From assembly GCA_026645635.1 (NCBI GenBank), contig JAPKMV010000169.1, positions 1 to 7,122 on the forward strand: a stretch of 7,122 nt of DNA. The letters run 5' to 3'. The DNA comes from Caldilineaceae bacterium. Lineage in GTDB: Bacteria; Chloroflexota; Anaerolineae; Caldilineales; Caldilineaceae. Of the stretch, positions 1 through 7,122 are shown piece by piece (the stretch's first letter is position 1; every line of letters starts with the position of its first letter). Below the pieces are notes generated by a model. It had not been told where the DNA came from. It saw only the letters and a program-made list of their open reading frames with translations, and searched no databases. The position numbers and the translations under genes were made by a program.

Positions 1-227
1 GCCGCGATCGACGCGCCCACGCCGCTGCCGCAGACCAGCACGCCCCGCTCCGCCGCGCCGCTGCGCAGCGCCTCGCCCACCAGCACCGCATAGTCGGGGT
101 AATCGTCGGTGTGGTCCGAGCCATCGCCGCCCAGGTCCTGCACCGCATAGCCCAGCCCGCGCAGAAAGCGCACAACCTCGTCCTTGACCTCAACCCCGGC
201 GTGATCCGCCGCCACTGCAATCCGCAT
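1..227 (-). CDS. rpiB: Ribose-5-phosphate isomerase B (N-terminal part, cut by window edge)
   Basis: RpiB interconverts ribose 5-phosphate and ribulose 5-phosphate in the cytoplasmic pentose phosphate pathway. Only the first 75 residues are visible, about half of a usual RpiB of roughly 150 residues. The start MRIAVAADHAG is the typical RpiB/LacA opening with the conserved Asp8-His9. DLGGDGSDHTDDYPDYA (31-47) is the usual substrate-loop region, and GVLVCGSGVGASIA (62-75) carries Cys66, at the position of the catalytic cysteine of E. coli RpiB; the usual CGTG is CGSG here. The ATG at 227 is preceded by a GAGAGGTG-type ribosome binding site about 7 bases away, which supports this start. It lies downstream of pgi in the same direction, across a large palindromic repeat. 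Another RpiB/LacA-family sugar-phosphate isomerase cannot be excluded without the C-terminal half. Confidence 0.9.
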   Translation of the reverse strand, partial: MRIAVAADHAGVEVKDEVVRFLRGLGYAVQDLGGDGSDHTDDYPDYAVLVGEALRSGAAERGVLVCGSGVGASIA

Positions 228-250
228 AACTAACACCTCTCACGGAGTTT

Positions 251-344
251 GATAGACCGCGGATTTGGCGGATGCGGCGGATTTACGCGGATTACAAGAA
301 AAATCCGCGAGCATCCGTCTAATCCGCCAAATCCGCGGTCTATC
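251..344. repeat. 94-bp near-palindrome of opposed GCGGAT units between pgi and rpiB
   Basis: Bases 251-273 and 322-344 are exact reverse complements over 23 bp. The pairing then continues imperfectly from 274-293 to 302-321, leaving an 8-base loop at 294-301. Each arm holds four copies of one hexamer: GCGGAT begins at 259, 268, 277 and 287, and ATCCGC (one copy ATCCGT) begins at 303, 313, 322 and 331, so the units are 9-10 bp apart and mirror each other. In the transcript it could fold into a long hairpin. No clear U-run follows, so it is not a classical intrinsic terminator. Its outer end covers the TAG stop codon of pgi at 340-342. Possible roles are mRNA 3'-end protection, attenuation between pgi and rpiB, or a dispersed genomic repeat (REP/MITE-like); the sequence alone does not decide. 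Confidence 0.9.
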
Positions 345-1965
345 CCTGTTTGCCTTCCCGATATTTCCGGATCAACGCGTTCGTCGAACTGTCGTGCACC
401 AGCGCGGGGTCGGTGGCCTGCAGCTCGCCGACGATGCGTTTGGCCAGCACCTTGCCCAACTCCACACCCCACTGGTCGAAGGAGTCGATGTTCCAGATCA
501 CCCCTTGCACGAAGACGCTGTGCTCGTAGAGCGCCACCAGCTTGCCCAGCGCAGCGGGCGTCAGGCGATCTATCAGCAGCGTGGTGGAAGGGCGGTTGCC
601 CACAAAGACTTTGTGCGGCACAAGCCAATCCGGCGCACCCTCGGCGCGCACTTCGGCGGCGGTCTTGCCAAAGGCCAGCGCCTCGCCCTGGGCGAAGATG
701 TTGGCCATCAACAGGTCGTGATGCTCGCCCAGCGGGTTGAGCGTCTGGCAGAAGCCGATGAAGTCGCAGGGGATCAGCTTCGTGCCCTGGTGGATCAACT
801 GGTAGAAGGAGTGCTGGCCGTTGGTGCCCGGTTCTCCCCAGTAGATGGGGCCGGTCTGGTAGTTGACGCCGTTGCCCGCAAGCGTGACCGACTTGCCGTT
901 GCTCTCCATCGTCAACTGCTGGAGATAGGCGGGGAAGCGCTTCAGGTACTGGTCGTAGGGCAGCACGGCGATGGTTTCGGCGTCGAAGAAGTTGTTGTAC
1001 CAGACCGCCAGCAGTCCCATCAGCACGGGCAAGTTGCGCTCGAAGGGCGCGGTGCGGAAGTGTTCGTCCAGGGCGTGGAAGCCGGCCAGCATGGCGCGGA
1101 AGTTGTCTGGGCCAATCGCGATCATCGTCGACAGCCCGATGGCCGAATCCATGGAGTAGCGGCCGCCCACCCAGTCCCAGAAGCCGAACATGTTGGCCGT
1201 GTCGATGCCAAACTTGCTCACCTCGGCGGCATTGGTGGAGACCGCGACAAAGTGGCGGGCGATGGCCGCCTCATCGCCCAATTGGGCCAGGGACCAGCGC
1301 CGCGCACTCTGCGCGTTGGTCATCGTCTCCAGGGTGGTGAAGGTCTTGCTGGCCACGATGAAGAGCGTTTCGTCGGCCTGAAGGTCCTGCACCGCCTCGG
1401 CGAAGTCGGTGCCGTCGACGTTGGAAACAAAGCGGAAGGTGAGGTGACGTGCGCTGTAGTGGCGCAGCGCCTCGTAGGCCATCACCGGCCCCAGGTCCGA
1501 CCCGCCGATGCCGATGTTGACAACGTTGCGGATCGGCTTGCCGGTGAAGCCGCGCCACGCCCCGCTGCGCACCTGTTCGGCGAATGCGGCCATCTGATCG
1601 AGCACCGCATGAACCTCCGGCACGACGTTGGCGCCGTCCACGAAAATCTCTGCGTCGCGCGGTGCGCGTAGCGCCACATGCAGCACGGCGCGGTTCTCGG
1701 TGACGTTGATCTTCTCCCCGCGGAACATGGCGTCGATGCGCTCACGCAGCCCCGCCTCGATGGCCAATTCCACCAACAGGTGCAGCGTCTCGTCGGTGAT
1801 GCGGTGCTTGGCGAAGTCGCAGTAGAAATCCCCCCAGCGCAGCGCCAGCCGCTCGCCGCGTCCGGGGTCCTCGGCGAAGAGATCGCGCAGGTGGACCGTG
1901 CGCATGTGTTGATAATGGGCTTCCAACGCGCGCCACGCCGGCCGCTGGGTCAAATCGCCGTTCAT
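340..1965 (-). CDS. pgi: Glucose-6-phosphate isomerase
   Basis: Pgi interconverts glucose 6-phosphate and fructose 6-phosphate in the cytoplasm (glycolysis and gluconeogenesis). From the chosen start it has 541 residues, close to the 549 of E. coli Pgi. Both family signatures are intact: [14 protein letters not shown] at 264-277 and a second block at about 488-505 containing [10 protein letters not shown]. Likely catalytic residues are Glu354 (in TMESNGK), His385 (in TNGQHSF) and Lys505. [10 protein letters not shown] (151-160) and SKTFTTLET (206-214) are the sugar-phosphate-binding loops. The frame is open to an ATG at 2016, but the ATG at 1965 has a GAGGTG site five bases upstream and gives the usual family N-terminus. 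The C-terminus looks complete, yet the TAG stop lies inside the palindromic repeat. Another repeat array separates it from the epimerase gene upstream, so it may be transcribed separately or modulated there. Confidence 0.98.
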   Translation of the reverse strand: MNGDLTQRPAWRALEAHYQHMRTVHLRDLFAEDPGRGERLALRWGDFYCDFAKHRITDETLHLLVELAIEAGLRERIDAMFRGEKINVTENRAVLHVALRAPRDAEIFVDGANVVPEVHAVLDQMAAFAEQVRSGAWRGFTGKPIRNVVNIGIGGSDLGPVMAYEALRHYSARHLTFRFVSNVDGTDFAEAVQDLQADETLFIVASKTFTTLETMTNAQSARRWSLAQLGDEAAIARHFVAVSTNAAEVSKFGIDTANMFGFWDWVGGRYSMDSAIGLSTMIAIGPDNFRAMLAGFHALDEHFRTAPFERNLPVLMGLLAVWYNNFFDAETIAVLPYDQYLKRFPAYLQQLTMESNGKSVTLAGNGVNYQTGPIYWGEPGTNGQHSFYQLIHQGTKLIPCDFIGFCQTLNPLGEHHDLLMANIFAQGEALAFGKTAAEVRAEGAPDWLVPHKVFVGNRPSTTLLIDRLTPAALGKLVALYEHSVFVQGVIWNIDSFDQWGVELGKVLAKRIVGELQATDPALVHDSSTNALIRKYREGKQG

Positions 1966-1970
1966 CGTTT

Positions 1971-1976
1971 CACCTC
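1971..1976 (-). promoter_or_regulatory. Ribosome binding site of pgi
   Basis: On the minus strand this reads GAGGTG and ends five bases before the ATG at 1965. It decides the start in favour of the 541-residue protein over the 17-residue longer reading. Confidence 0.7.
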
Positions 1977-1997
1977 GTACAGATTGCGGGTTGACAG

Positions 1998-2093
1998 CCA
2001 ATCTCCAATCTCTCAATCGCCCAATCTCTTAATCCCCTAATCTCCTGGGAACATTGCAGATGAGATTGAGAGATTAGGAGATTGAGAGATTAT
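1998..2093. repeat. Inverted array of 8-bp-spaced AATC/GATT units between epimerase gene and pgi
   Basis: On the plus strand AATC begins at 2000, 2007, 2015, 2023, 2031 and 2039, almost perfectly 8 bp apart, mostly within CAATCTCT-like octamers. After a spacer of about 17 bases without the motif, GATT begins at 2064, 2072, 2080 and 2088, again 8 bp apart. The second half is also a 16-bp tandem duplication (GAGATTGAGAGATTA at 2062-2076 and 2078-2092). AATCTCTCAATC at 2007-2018 is the exact reverse complement of 2064-2075 and of 2080-2091, so several alternative hairpin registers are possible. The right edge covers the TAA stop of the epimerase gene (2090-2092). No U-run terminator is seen. It may be a dispersed intergenic repeat, a 3' stem-loop, or a protein-binding array; its function is unknown. 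Confidence 0.85.
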
Positions 2094-2503
2094 TGCCCCT
2101 TGTGATGCCCCTTTTGCAGCAGTTCGATCATCATGCCGTGGGTGGCTTTGGGATGCACGAAGGCTACCAGGCCGTGCACACCCTGGCGCGGCGTCTCGTC
2201 GATCAGCCGCACGCCCTGCGCCTTAAGTTCGGCCAGTGCGGCGATGATGTCGTCGACTTCATAGGCAACGTGATGCGTGCCTTCGCCGCGGTTGGCCAGA
2301 TACTTGGCCGTGCCGCTCTCGGTGTCGGTGGGCGAGATCAGTTCGATGGTGCTGTTGCCGCCGTCGAGAAACGCGGCCACCACCTTCTGTTCGGCAATCT
2401 CCGTGCGTTCCAGCAGCTTGAAGCCAAGCTGTTCGCAGTAGGTCTTGAGCGTGGCATCGATGTCGCTGACGACGATGCCAACGTGGTCCAGTCGGTTAAA
2501 CAT
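2090..2503 (-). CDS. mce: Methylmalonyl-CoA epimerase (VOC fold)
   Basis: This enzyme interconverts the (S) and (R) epimers of methylmalonyl-CoA, feeding the B12-dependent mutase encoded upstream. The 137 residues form two vicinal-oxygen-chelate halves. RLDHVGIVV at the N-terminus supplies the first metal-ligand His7; STIELISPT (about 51-59) ends the first half; GEGTHHVAYEVDDI (73-86) holds His77/His78; and HPKATHGMMIELLQ (117-130) holds the last ligand Glu127. This is the typical epimerase pattern rather than glyoxalase I, though other VOC enzymes share the fold. I chose the ATG at 2503 because known epimerases start only a few residues before DHVGI. An in-frame ATG at 2515 would add four residues, and neither start has a strong ribosome binding site. 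The start overlaps the upstream DUF5615 gene by 8 bases (20 with the longer form), so translation is probably coupled. The stop codon TAA lies in the downstream repeat array. Confidence 0.93.
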   Translation of the reverse strand: MFNRLDHVGIVVSDIDATLKTYCEQLGFKLLERTEIAEQKVVAAFLDGGNSTIELISPTDTESGTAKYLANRGEGTHHVAYEVDDIIAALAELKAQGVRLIDETPRQGVHGLVAFVHPKATHGMMIELLQKGHHKGQ

Positions 2504-2840
2504 AAAACAATCCATTCGCTATTTCGTCGGCGGTAAGACGGTTGACAAGCGTGGCGACGCGCTGCGCTATCTCAGCCGGCGGTCTCACTCCTGTGAGGAT
2601 GATCCCGTAGTGGCGTAAGGCGCCGCCCAGCCATTCCTCGTGCAAGGCCAGGAAATCCAGACGGTCATGCGTGATGATCGCCCGCTCCTGCTCGATGGCA
2701 AAGCGAAACTGTTCACGGTCGCTTGCACCTTTCATCCCAACATCGCGCGCATGAATCGCATCGAAGCCGCGCGAACGCAGATAGGTCGGGACCAGCACAT
2801 GCATGTTCTCGTCCACATACAGTGCGGCAAACAATTTCAC
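2496..2840 (-). CDS. DUF5615 PIN-like protein (putative toxin-side partner)
   Basis: This 114-residue protein matches the DUF5615 PIN-like family, small proteins related to PIN/Mut7-C nucleases and usually found beside DUF433 proteins. VDEN (9-12) is the first acidic motif; LRSRGFDAIHARDVG (21-35) is the typical RGFDA...D segment; SDRE (40-43) and ITHDRLDFL (56-64) add the conserved Asp41, Asp59 and Asp62. Together these resemble the metal-binding acidic cluster of PIN nucleases, which suggests an RNase toxin; that activity is inferred. The start is a GTG at 2840 with GAGGA seven bases upstream, overlapping the DUF433 stop as GTGA. Its 3' end overlaps the epimerase gene. All key acidic residues appear present, so it looks intact. 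Its position between two propionate-pathway genes is unusual. Confidence 0.85.
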   Translation of the reverse strand: MKLFAALYVDENMHVLVPTYLRSRGFDAIHARDVGMKGASDREQFRFAIEQERAIITHDRLDFLALHEEWLGGALRHYGIILTGVRPPAEIAQRVATLVNRLTADEIANGLFYV

Positions 2841-3145
2841 GCAGCATTCCTCAGCGTGCGATTGGCCGACTCGCGGAGCATGGCGTCCGTAATGCGATTG
2901 CGCTCGATGTACGCGTTGATCTCGGCTACGTTGTCCTGATAGAAGCTGAGCGCGTCGAAAATTTGGGCCAATGTCAGGTCAGGCAGCCCTTCATGGATTT
3001 CTTCCACTGACATCCCCAATCGCCACATTTCAATGATGGTGCGGACAGGGATGCTTGTGCCTGCGATCACCGGTTCTCCACCGAGGATTGCAGAATTCCG
3101 GTGCACGTAGCGCGAAAGCGTCGGTTGACTGACCTGAGTTGCCAC
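2837..3145 (-). CDS. DUF433 domain protein (putative antitoxin)
   Basis: This 102-residue protein belongs to the DUF433 family. The signature is clear: AILGGEPVIAGTSIPVRTIIEM (19-40, interrupted here only by typical substitutions), then a helix-turn-helix-like part, GMSVEEIHEGLPDLTLAQIFDAL (44-66). The fold is a small DNA-binding domain, and such proteins are commonly the upstream partner of a DUF5615 PIN-like protein, as here. It probably neutralises that partner and may bind the local promoter. The start chosen is a GTG at 3145, only three bases after the mutase stop (TAAGCAGTG), with no strong ribosome binding site, so it likely relies on ribosomes finishing the mutase. The first twelve or so residues lie before the conserved domain, so a later start is possible. 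The stop overlaps the next gene by four bases. Confidence 0.85.
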   Translation of the reverse strand: MATQVSQPTLSRYVHRNSAILGGEPVIAGTSIPVRTIIEMWRLGMSVEEIHEGLPDLTLAQIFDALSFYQDNVAEINAYIERNRITDAMLRESANRTLRNAA

Positions 3146-3148
3146 TGC

Positions 3149-4831
<1,683 letters not shown>

Positions 4832-4904
4832 AATGTCTCTCTTTCCTGTGACAGAACAATCTGCTCACAAATTACTGAGTGCGCATGGCTGCTGGGCACA
4901 TAAT

Positions 4905-5288
4905 CTATACGCATTTCACAGCGTAGCTGCGGATCAACGGATCAACGGTGGCAAGCGACATGCCATGCTCGATAGCCTGACAGACCAACATCCGGTCAAA
5001 GGGATCACGGTGCAAAGGCGGCAGTTGATCGAGATGGGCGATGGACTTTTCGTCAAGGCTCAAGGTGGCGATGCGATGCAACTCACGCTGCACTGGCAGA
5101 TAGAGAGCAGGTGCGGTAGGCAACGGCAGTTTGCCTAGATGATATTTGACCGACGCTTCCCAAACGGAAACGGCGCTCAAATAGACATCATGCTGTGGGT
5201 TGCGCAGAACTTCGAGCATTTCAGACGGCATTTGCGGTGCGGCGCTGATATACCACAGGAAGATGTGCGTGTCGAGGAGCACTCTCAT
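4905..5288 (-). CDS. vapC: VapC-type PIN domain toxin
   Basis: This 127-residue protein has the full PIN-domain pattern of VapC ribonuclease toxins. LLDTHIFLWY (4-13) gives the first catalytic Asp6; LSAVSVWEASVKYHLGKL (37-54) gives Glu44; HRDPFDRMLVCQA (93-105) gives Asp95 and Asp98; SLATVDPLIRSY (111-122) gives the last acidic Asp116. The spacing and the HRDPFDRML block are those of the VapC group with a THxxLW N-terminus. The expected activity is Mg2+-dependent cleavage of RNA, blocked by the partner encoded immediately upstream. It starts at an ATG overlapping the antitoxin stop as ATGA, with a GAGG-containing purine-rich ribosome site just before it. It appears intact. The RNA target cannot be told from sequence. 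Confidence 0.93.
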   Translation of the reverse strand: MRVLLDTHIFLWYISAAPQMPSEMLEVLRNPQHDVYLSAVSVWEASVKYHLGKLPLPTAPALYLPVQRELHRIATLSLDEKSIAHLDQLPPLHRDPFDRMLVCQAIEHGMSLATVDPLIRSYAVKCV

Positions 5289-5509
5289 GCCCCCTCGAAT
5301 TCTCGCAGCAGTTCTTCCGGCAGCGGCGCATCAAAGTCATCGGGGACCACAAATTGACCCTGCGCCAGGCCATAGGGGCGGCGCTGACTTTCAGCGGGTG
5401 CATCTTCAAGAATGGTGACAAGCGCACGGCGCGCACGCGCAAACTTCACCGGCTCAAGCAGTTCGACATCACCACTTTCATTGATGATCGCCTCGTATGT
5501 CCGGATCAT
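5285..5509 (-). CDS. Putative antitoxin of the VapC pair (DUF2281-like tail)
   Basis: This 74-residue protein begins MIRTYEAIINESGDVELLEP, a beta-rich AbrB-like or DUF104-like N-terminal pattern common in antitoxins next to VapC. Its C-terminus, GQFVVPDDFDAPLPEELLREF (51-71, with the PDDFDAPL core), resembles the toxin-wrapping tail of DUF2281 proteins. It probably binds the PIN toxin through this tail and may bind DNA through the N-terminus; both are inferences from context and family. The ATG at 5509 has a strong GGGAGA site five bases upstream. An in-frame GTG at 5530 would run into recR and lacks such support. The gene starts ten bases after the recR stop, so it is likely read from the recR transcript. 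Confidence 0.82.
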   Translation of the reverse strand: MIRTYEAIINESGDVELLEPVKFARARRALVTILEDAPAESQRRPYGLAQGQFVVPDDFDAPLPEELLREFEGA

Positions 5510-5514
5510 CTCAA

Positions 5515-5520
5515 TCTCCC
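5515..5520 (-). promoter_or_regulatory. Ribosome binding site of the antitoxin, touching the recR stop codon
   Basis: On the minus strand this reads GGGAGA, five bases before the ATG at 5509. Its first G is the last base of the recR TAG stop (5520-5522), so recR translation termination and antitoxin initiation occur at the same spot. It settles the start of the antitoxin. Confidence 0.65.
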
Positions 5521-6161
5521 TACATCTCACTCCGCCCGGCCAGCGCGCGCCCCAGCGTCACTTCGTCGGCGTATTCCAGGTCGCCGCCCATGGGCAGACC
5601 CCGCGCCAGCCGCGTGACGCGCACGCCCAGCGGCTTCGTCAGCCGTGCAATGTACATCGCCGTTGCCTCGCCCTCCAGGTTGGGATTGGTGGCCAGGAGC
5701 AGTTCCGCCACCGGCGCGCGCGGGATGCCGTCGTCGGGCGCGCTGCCCGGCGCCTGCCCGCGCTGGATGCGCTGGAGCAGTTCGCCGATCTTGAGCTGCT
5801 CCGGCCCCACGCCCTCCACCGGCGAGATGGCGCCGTGGAGCACGTGGTAGACGCCGTTGTACTCGCGGGTGCGCTCCACCGCCTGCACGTCCAGCGGCTC
5901 CTCCACCACACAGATCAGGCTGTGATCCCGCTGCGGGTTGCTGCAGATCGGGCAGGGGTCGCTGTCGGCGATGTTGTGGCACTCGCGGCAGAAGACGGTG
6001 CGCGCCTTCAGCGTTTCCAGCGCGCTGGCGAGATTCAGCGCCACCGCCTCGTCGCTGCGCAGCAAGAAGTAGGCCAGCCGCGTCGCCGTCTTCGGTCCGA
6101 TCCCCGGCAGCTTGCAGAAGGCGTCGATCAGTTGGGTGACAGGTTCGGCGAGTGGTTGCAT
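5520..6161 (-). CDS. recR: Recombination mediator protein RecR
   Basis: RecR works with RecO (and RecF) to load RecA on single-stranded gaps during DNA repair in the cytoplasm. The 213 residues show the canonical order: a helix-hairpin-helix with FCKLPGIGPKTATRLAYFLL (15-34), a four-cysteine zinc finger with Cys58, Cys61, Cys70 and Cys73, a Toprim domain beginning at ICVVEEPLDV (83-92) and including ATNPNLEGEATAMY (157-170), and the C-terminal GGDLEYADEVTLGRAL block (192-207). It is about a dozen residues longer than the 201-residue E. coli protein, because of a Pro/Gly/Ala-rich insertion at about 134-150 inside Toprim. The ATG at 6161 lies eight bases after the ybaB stop with no strong ribosome site, consistent with coupling in the classic dnaX-ybaB-recR cluster. 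It looks complete and functional. Confidence 0.98.
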   Translation of the reverse strand: MQPLAEPVTQLIDAFCKLPGIGPKTATRLAYFLLRSDEAVALNLASALETLKARTVFCRECHNIADSDPCPICSNPQRDHSLICVVEEPLDVQAVERTREYNGVYHVLHGAISPVEGVGPEQLKIGELLQRIQRGQAPGSAPDDGIPRAPVAELLLATNPNLEGEATAMYIARLTKPLGVRVTRLARGLPMGGDLEYADEVTLGRALAGRSEM

Positions 6162-6169
6162 AGGTCAGT

Positions 6170-6547
6170 TTAGAATAATCCGGGCGGCAGTCCCATGCCG
6201 CCGGTCAGCGCGCCCATGCGCTCCTCTTCCAGCTTTTTCACCTGCCCCAGCGCGTCGTTGATCGCGGCCAGCAGCAGATCCTGCAACATCTCCACGTCGT
6301 CCGGATCGACCACCTCCGGCTTGATGGTCAGCGAGCGGAACTCACTGTGGCCGGTGATGACGATGGTCACTGCGCCGCCGCCAGCGCTCACGGTAAGCTC
6401 TTCGGCGCCCAGCGCTTCCTGGGTCTTGGCCATTTCCTCTTGCATCTTCTGCACCTGGGCCATGATGTTGCCCATGCCGCCGCCGCCCATGCCAGGAAAG
6501 CCGCCGCCGCGGGAACTGCCGCCGCCATAGCCTTTGCGTTTGCTCAT
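6170..6547 (-). CDS. ybaB: YbaB/EbfC family nucleoid-associated protein
   Basis: YbaB/EbfC proteins are small dimeric DNA-binding proteins found between dnaX and recR in many bacteria. The 125-residue product has the family core: MAQVQKMQEEMAKTQEAL (29-46) forms the first helix, EELTVSAGGGAVTIVITG (49-66) the strands, and SLTIKPEVVDPDDVEMLQDLL (72-92) leads into the last helix, LLLAAINDALGQVKKLEEERM. Ahead of the core is an unusual leader of about 27 residues, very rich in glycine (several GGG runs with Ser, Arg, Phe and Met), and the C-terminus is also Gly/Pro-rich (LTGGMGLPPGLF). Compared with typical members of about 105-110 residues, the extra length is mostly this leader. The ATG at 6547 has GAGAGGA upstream, though at a rather long spacing of about 10 bases. 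The 75-base gap to dnaX is the largest within this cluster. Confidence 0.95.
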   Translation of the reverse strand: MSKRKGYGGGSSRGGGFPGMGGGGMGNIMAQVQKMQEEMAKTQEALGAEELTVSAGGGAVTIVITGHSEFRSLTIKPEVVDPDDVEMLQDLLLAAINDALGQVKKLEEERMGALTGGMGLPPGLF

Positions 6548-6622
6548 CTTGTTGTAGTCCTCTCTTTGTTCAAATACATGAGTCAGTTGTCACATTCTAT
6601 TCGGGGAGCGCTGGGGCGTTTG

Positions 6623-7122
6623 TCACTTGACCACCTGTGCGCCCAAATCTGAGACTGCAAACTCCAATAGTGGGTCAGGGCCGCTTGACGGCGTCTCTGT
6701 CACGGCCACTATGCGACCGGCCACACTGGCCTTCTCACCCATCTGGCATTCCAGGATAACCGATCGGCCGACGAAATGGCTGAGTGCGTCGGTCACGCAG
6801 GCCAAATTTTCAGGCTTCGCCACCAACGAGCGCGAGAATTCATTGTTGCCAAAGGCAAGAGCCACCGTCTGCTCGCCGACAGCAATGTCGCGCACCGCCT
6901 GCAATGCAGCCGCAGCCTGCTGACCACACTGCGCCTTGACCACGGCCACAAATTCTTTCCAGCGCGTCCAGAGGCGGCGGGCTGCGTCGGCATCCAGTTT
7001 GGCAGGCTCAACGTCGGCGCGCCCAGCCGGCATGGCGCCCTCTCTTGGTGCAGGCGCCGCTTCCGTGGCGCTTTTGGGTGACTGTGGCGGAGCTGCACTT
7101 GGCGCCTGGGCTTGCGTCGCAA
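6623..7122 (-). CDS. dnaX: DNA polymerase III subunit gamma/tau, C-terminal part (cut by window edge)
   Basis: The reading frame is open from the right edge of the window to a TGA at 6623-6625, giving 165 visible residues. An Ala/Pro/Gln-rich low-complexity linker occupies roughly the first 45 residues. It is followed by a folded module with LWTRWKEFVAVVKAQ, VALAFGNNEFSRSLVAKPEN and FVGRSVILECQMG segments. This linker-plus-alpha/beta-tail layout is what the end of bacterial tau/gamma clamp-loader subunits looks like, and the position just upstream of ybaB and recR makes dnaX the natural identity. The ATPase part lies outside the window, so the call rests on context and tail pattern. An internal ATG at 7033 is not the start, because the same frame continues upstream with coding-like composition. 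Confidence 0.82.
   Translation of the reverse strand, partial: ATQAQAPSAAPPQSPKSATEAAPAPREGAMPAGRADVEPAKLDADAARRLWTRWKEFVAVVKAQCGQQAAAALQAVRDIAVGEQTVALAFGNNEFSRSLVAKPENLACVTDALSHFVGRSVILECQMGEKASVAGRIVAVTETPSSGPDPLLEFAVSDLGAQVVK

Noticed and set aside
251..344. Intrinsic terminator or insertion-sequence remnant
   Set aside because: The stem is followed by no U-run in the transcript, and there is no transposase fragment or target-site duplication visible; it is kept as a repeat of unknown function.
265..1671. Long plus-strand open frame (468 codons) opposite pgi
   Set aside because: It is antisense to a clearly conserved pgi, its translation is rich in Val, His, Gly, Arg and Ala with no recognisable motif, and such shadow frames are normal in GC-rich coding DNA. 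Its start also lies in the palindromic repeat.
1998..2093. Possible CRISPR array
   Set aside because: Units are only 8 bp and adjacent, with no unique spacers and opposite orientations in the two halves.
4832..4904. Promoter for the mutase operon
   Set aside because: The 73-base gap is a plausible place, but no convincing -35/-10 pair at proper spacing could be read, so none is annotated.
6548..6622. Promoter or hairpin between dnaX and ybaB
   Set aside because: Only weak matches (a GTGACA hexamer without a matching -10) and a short AGCGCT palindrome are seen; nothing reliable.

Overview
All ten genes in this window lie on the minus strand, so they are transcribed from the high coordinates towards the low ones. 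The DNA is GC-rich and densely packed, and several neighbouring genes overlap by a few bases. The gene content and the styles of repeat suggest a GC-rich bacterium, possibly Chloroflexota (Anaerolineae/Caldilineae-like). The evidence is a dnaX-ybaB-recR cluster, a methylmalonyl-CoA mutase without a fused B12 domain, a DUF433/DUF5615 pair, a VapBC-like pair, and intergenic arrays of short AATC- and GCGGAT-type units. The phylum call is an inference from general familiarity, not a search.

Layout in transcription order. (1) The 3' end of dnaX (DNA polymerase III gamma/tau, cut by the window edge), ybaB and recR form the widespread replication/recombination cluster. (2) Ten bases after recR comes a small antitoxin-like protein and a VapC-type PIN toxin with an ATGA overlap. 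(3) The large catalytic subunit of methylmalonyl-CoA mutase follows. (4) Three bases later a DUF433 antitoxin-like protein and a DUF5615 PIN-like protein follow, overlapping as GTGA. (5) The DUF5615 gene overlaps methylmalonyl-CoA epimerase. (6) An inverted array of 8-bp-spaced AATC units separates the epimerase from pgi (glucose-6-phosphate isomerase). (7) A 94-bp near-palindrome built of GCGGAT units separates pgi from the start of rpiB (ribose-5-phosphate isomerase B), which runs off the left edge.

Functionally, mutase and epimerase are consecutive steps linking propionyl-CoA/methylmalonyl-CoA and succinyl-CoA. Pgi and RpiB are sugar-phosphate isomerases of glycolysis and the pentose phosphate pathway. 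The main oddity is that two different PIN-type toxin-antitoxin-like pairs bracket the mutase gene, and one of them sits, with overlapping or nearly abutting junctions, between two enzymes of one pathway. A second oddity is that both intergenic repeats reach into the stop codon of the gene upstream of them. I see no RNA genes, CRISPR arrays, insertion sequences or phage genes. No stretch without a gene exceeds about 125 bases.
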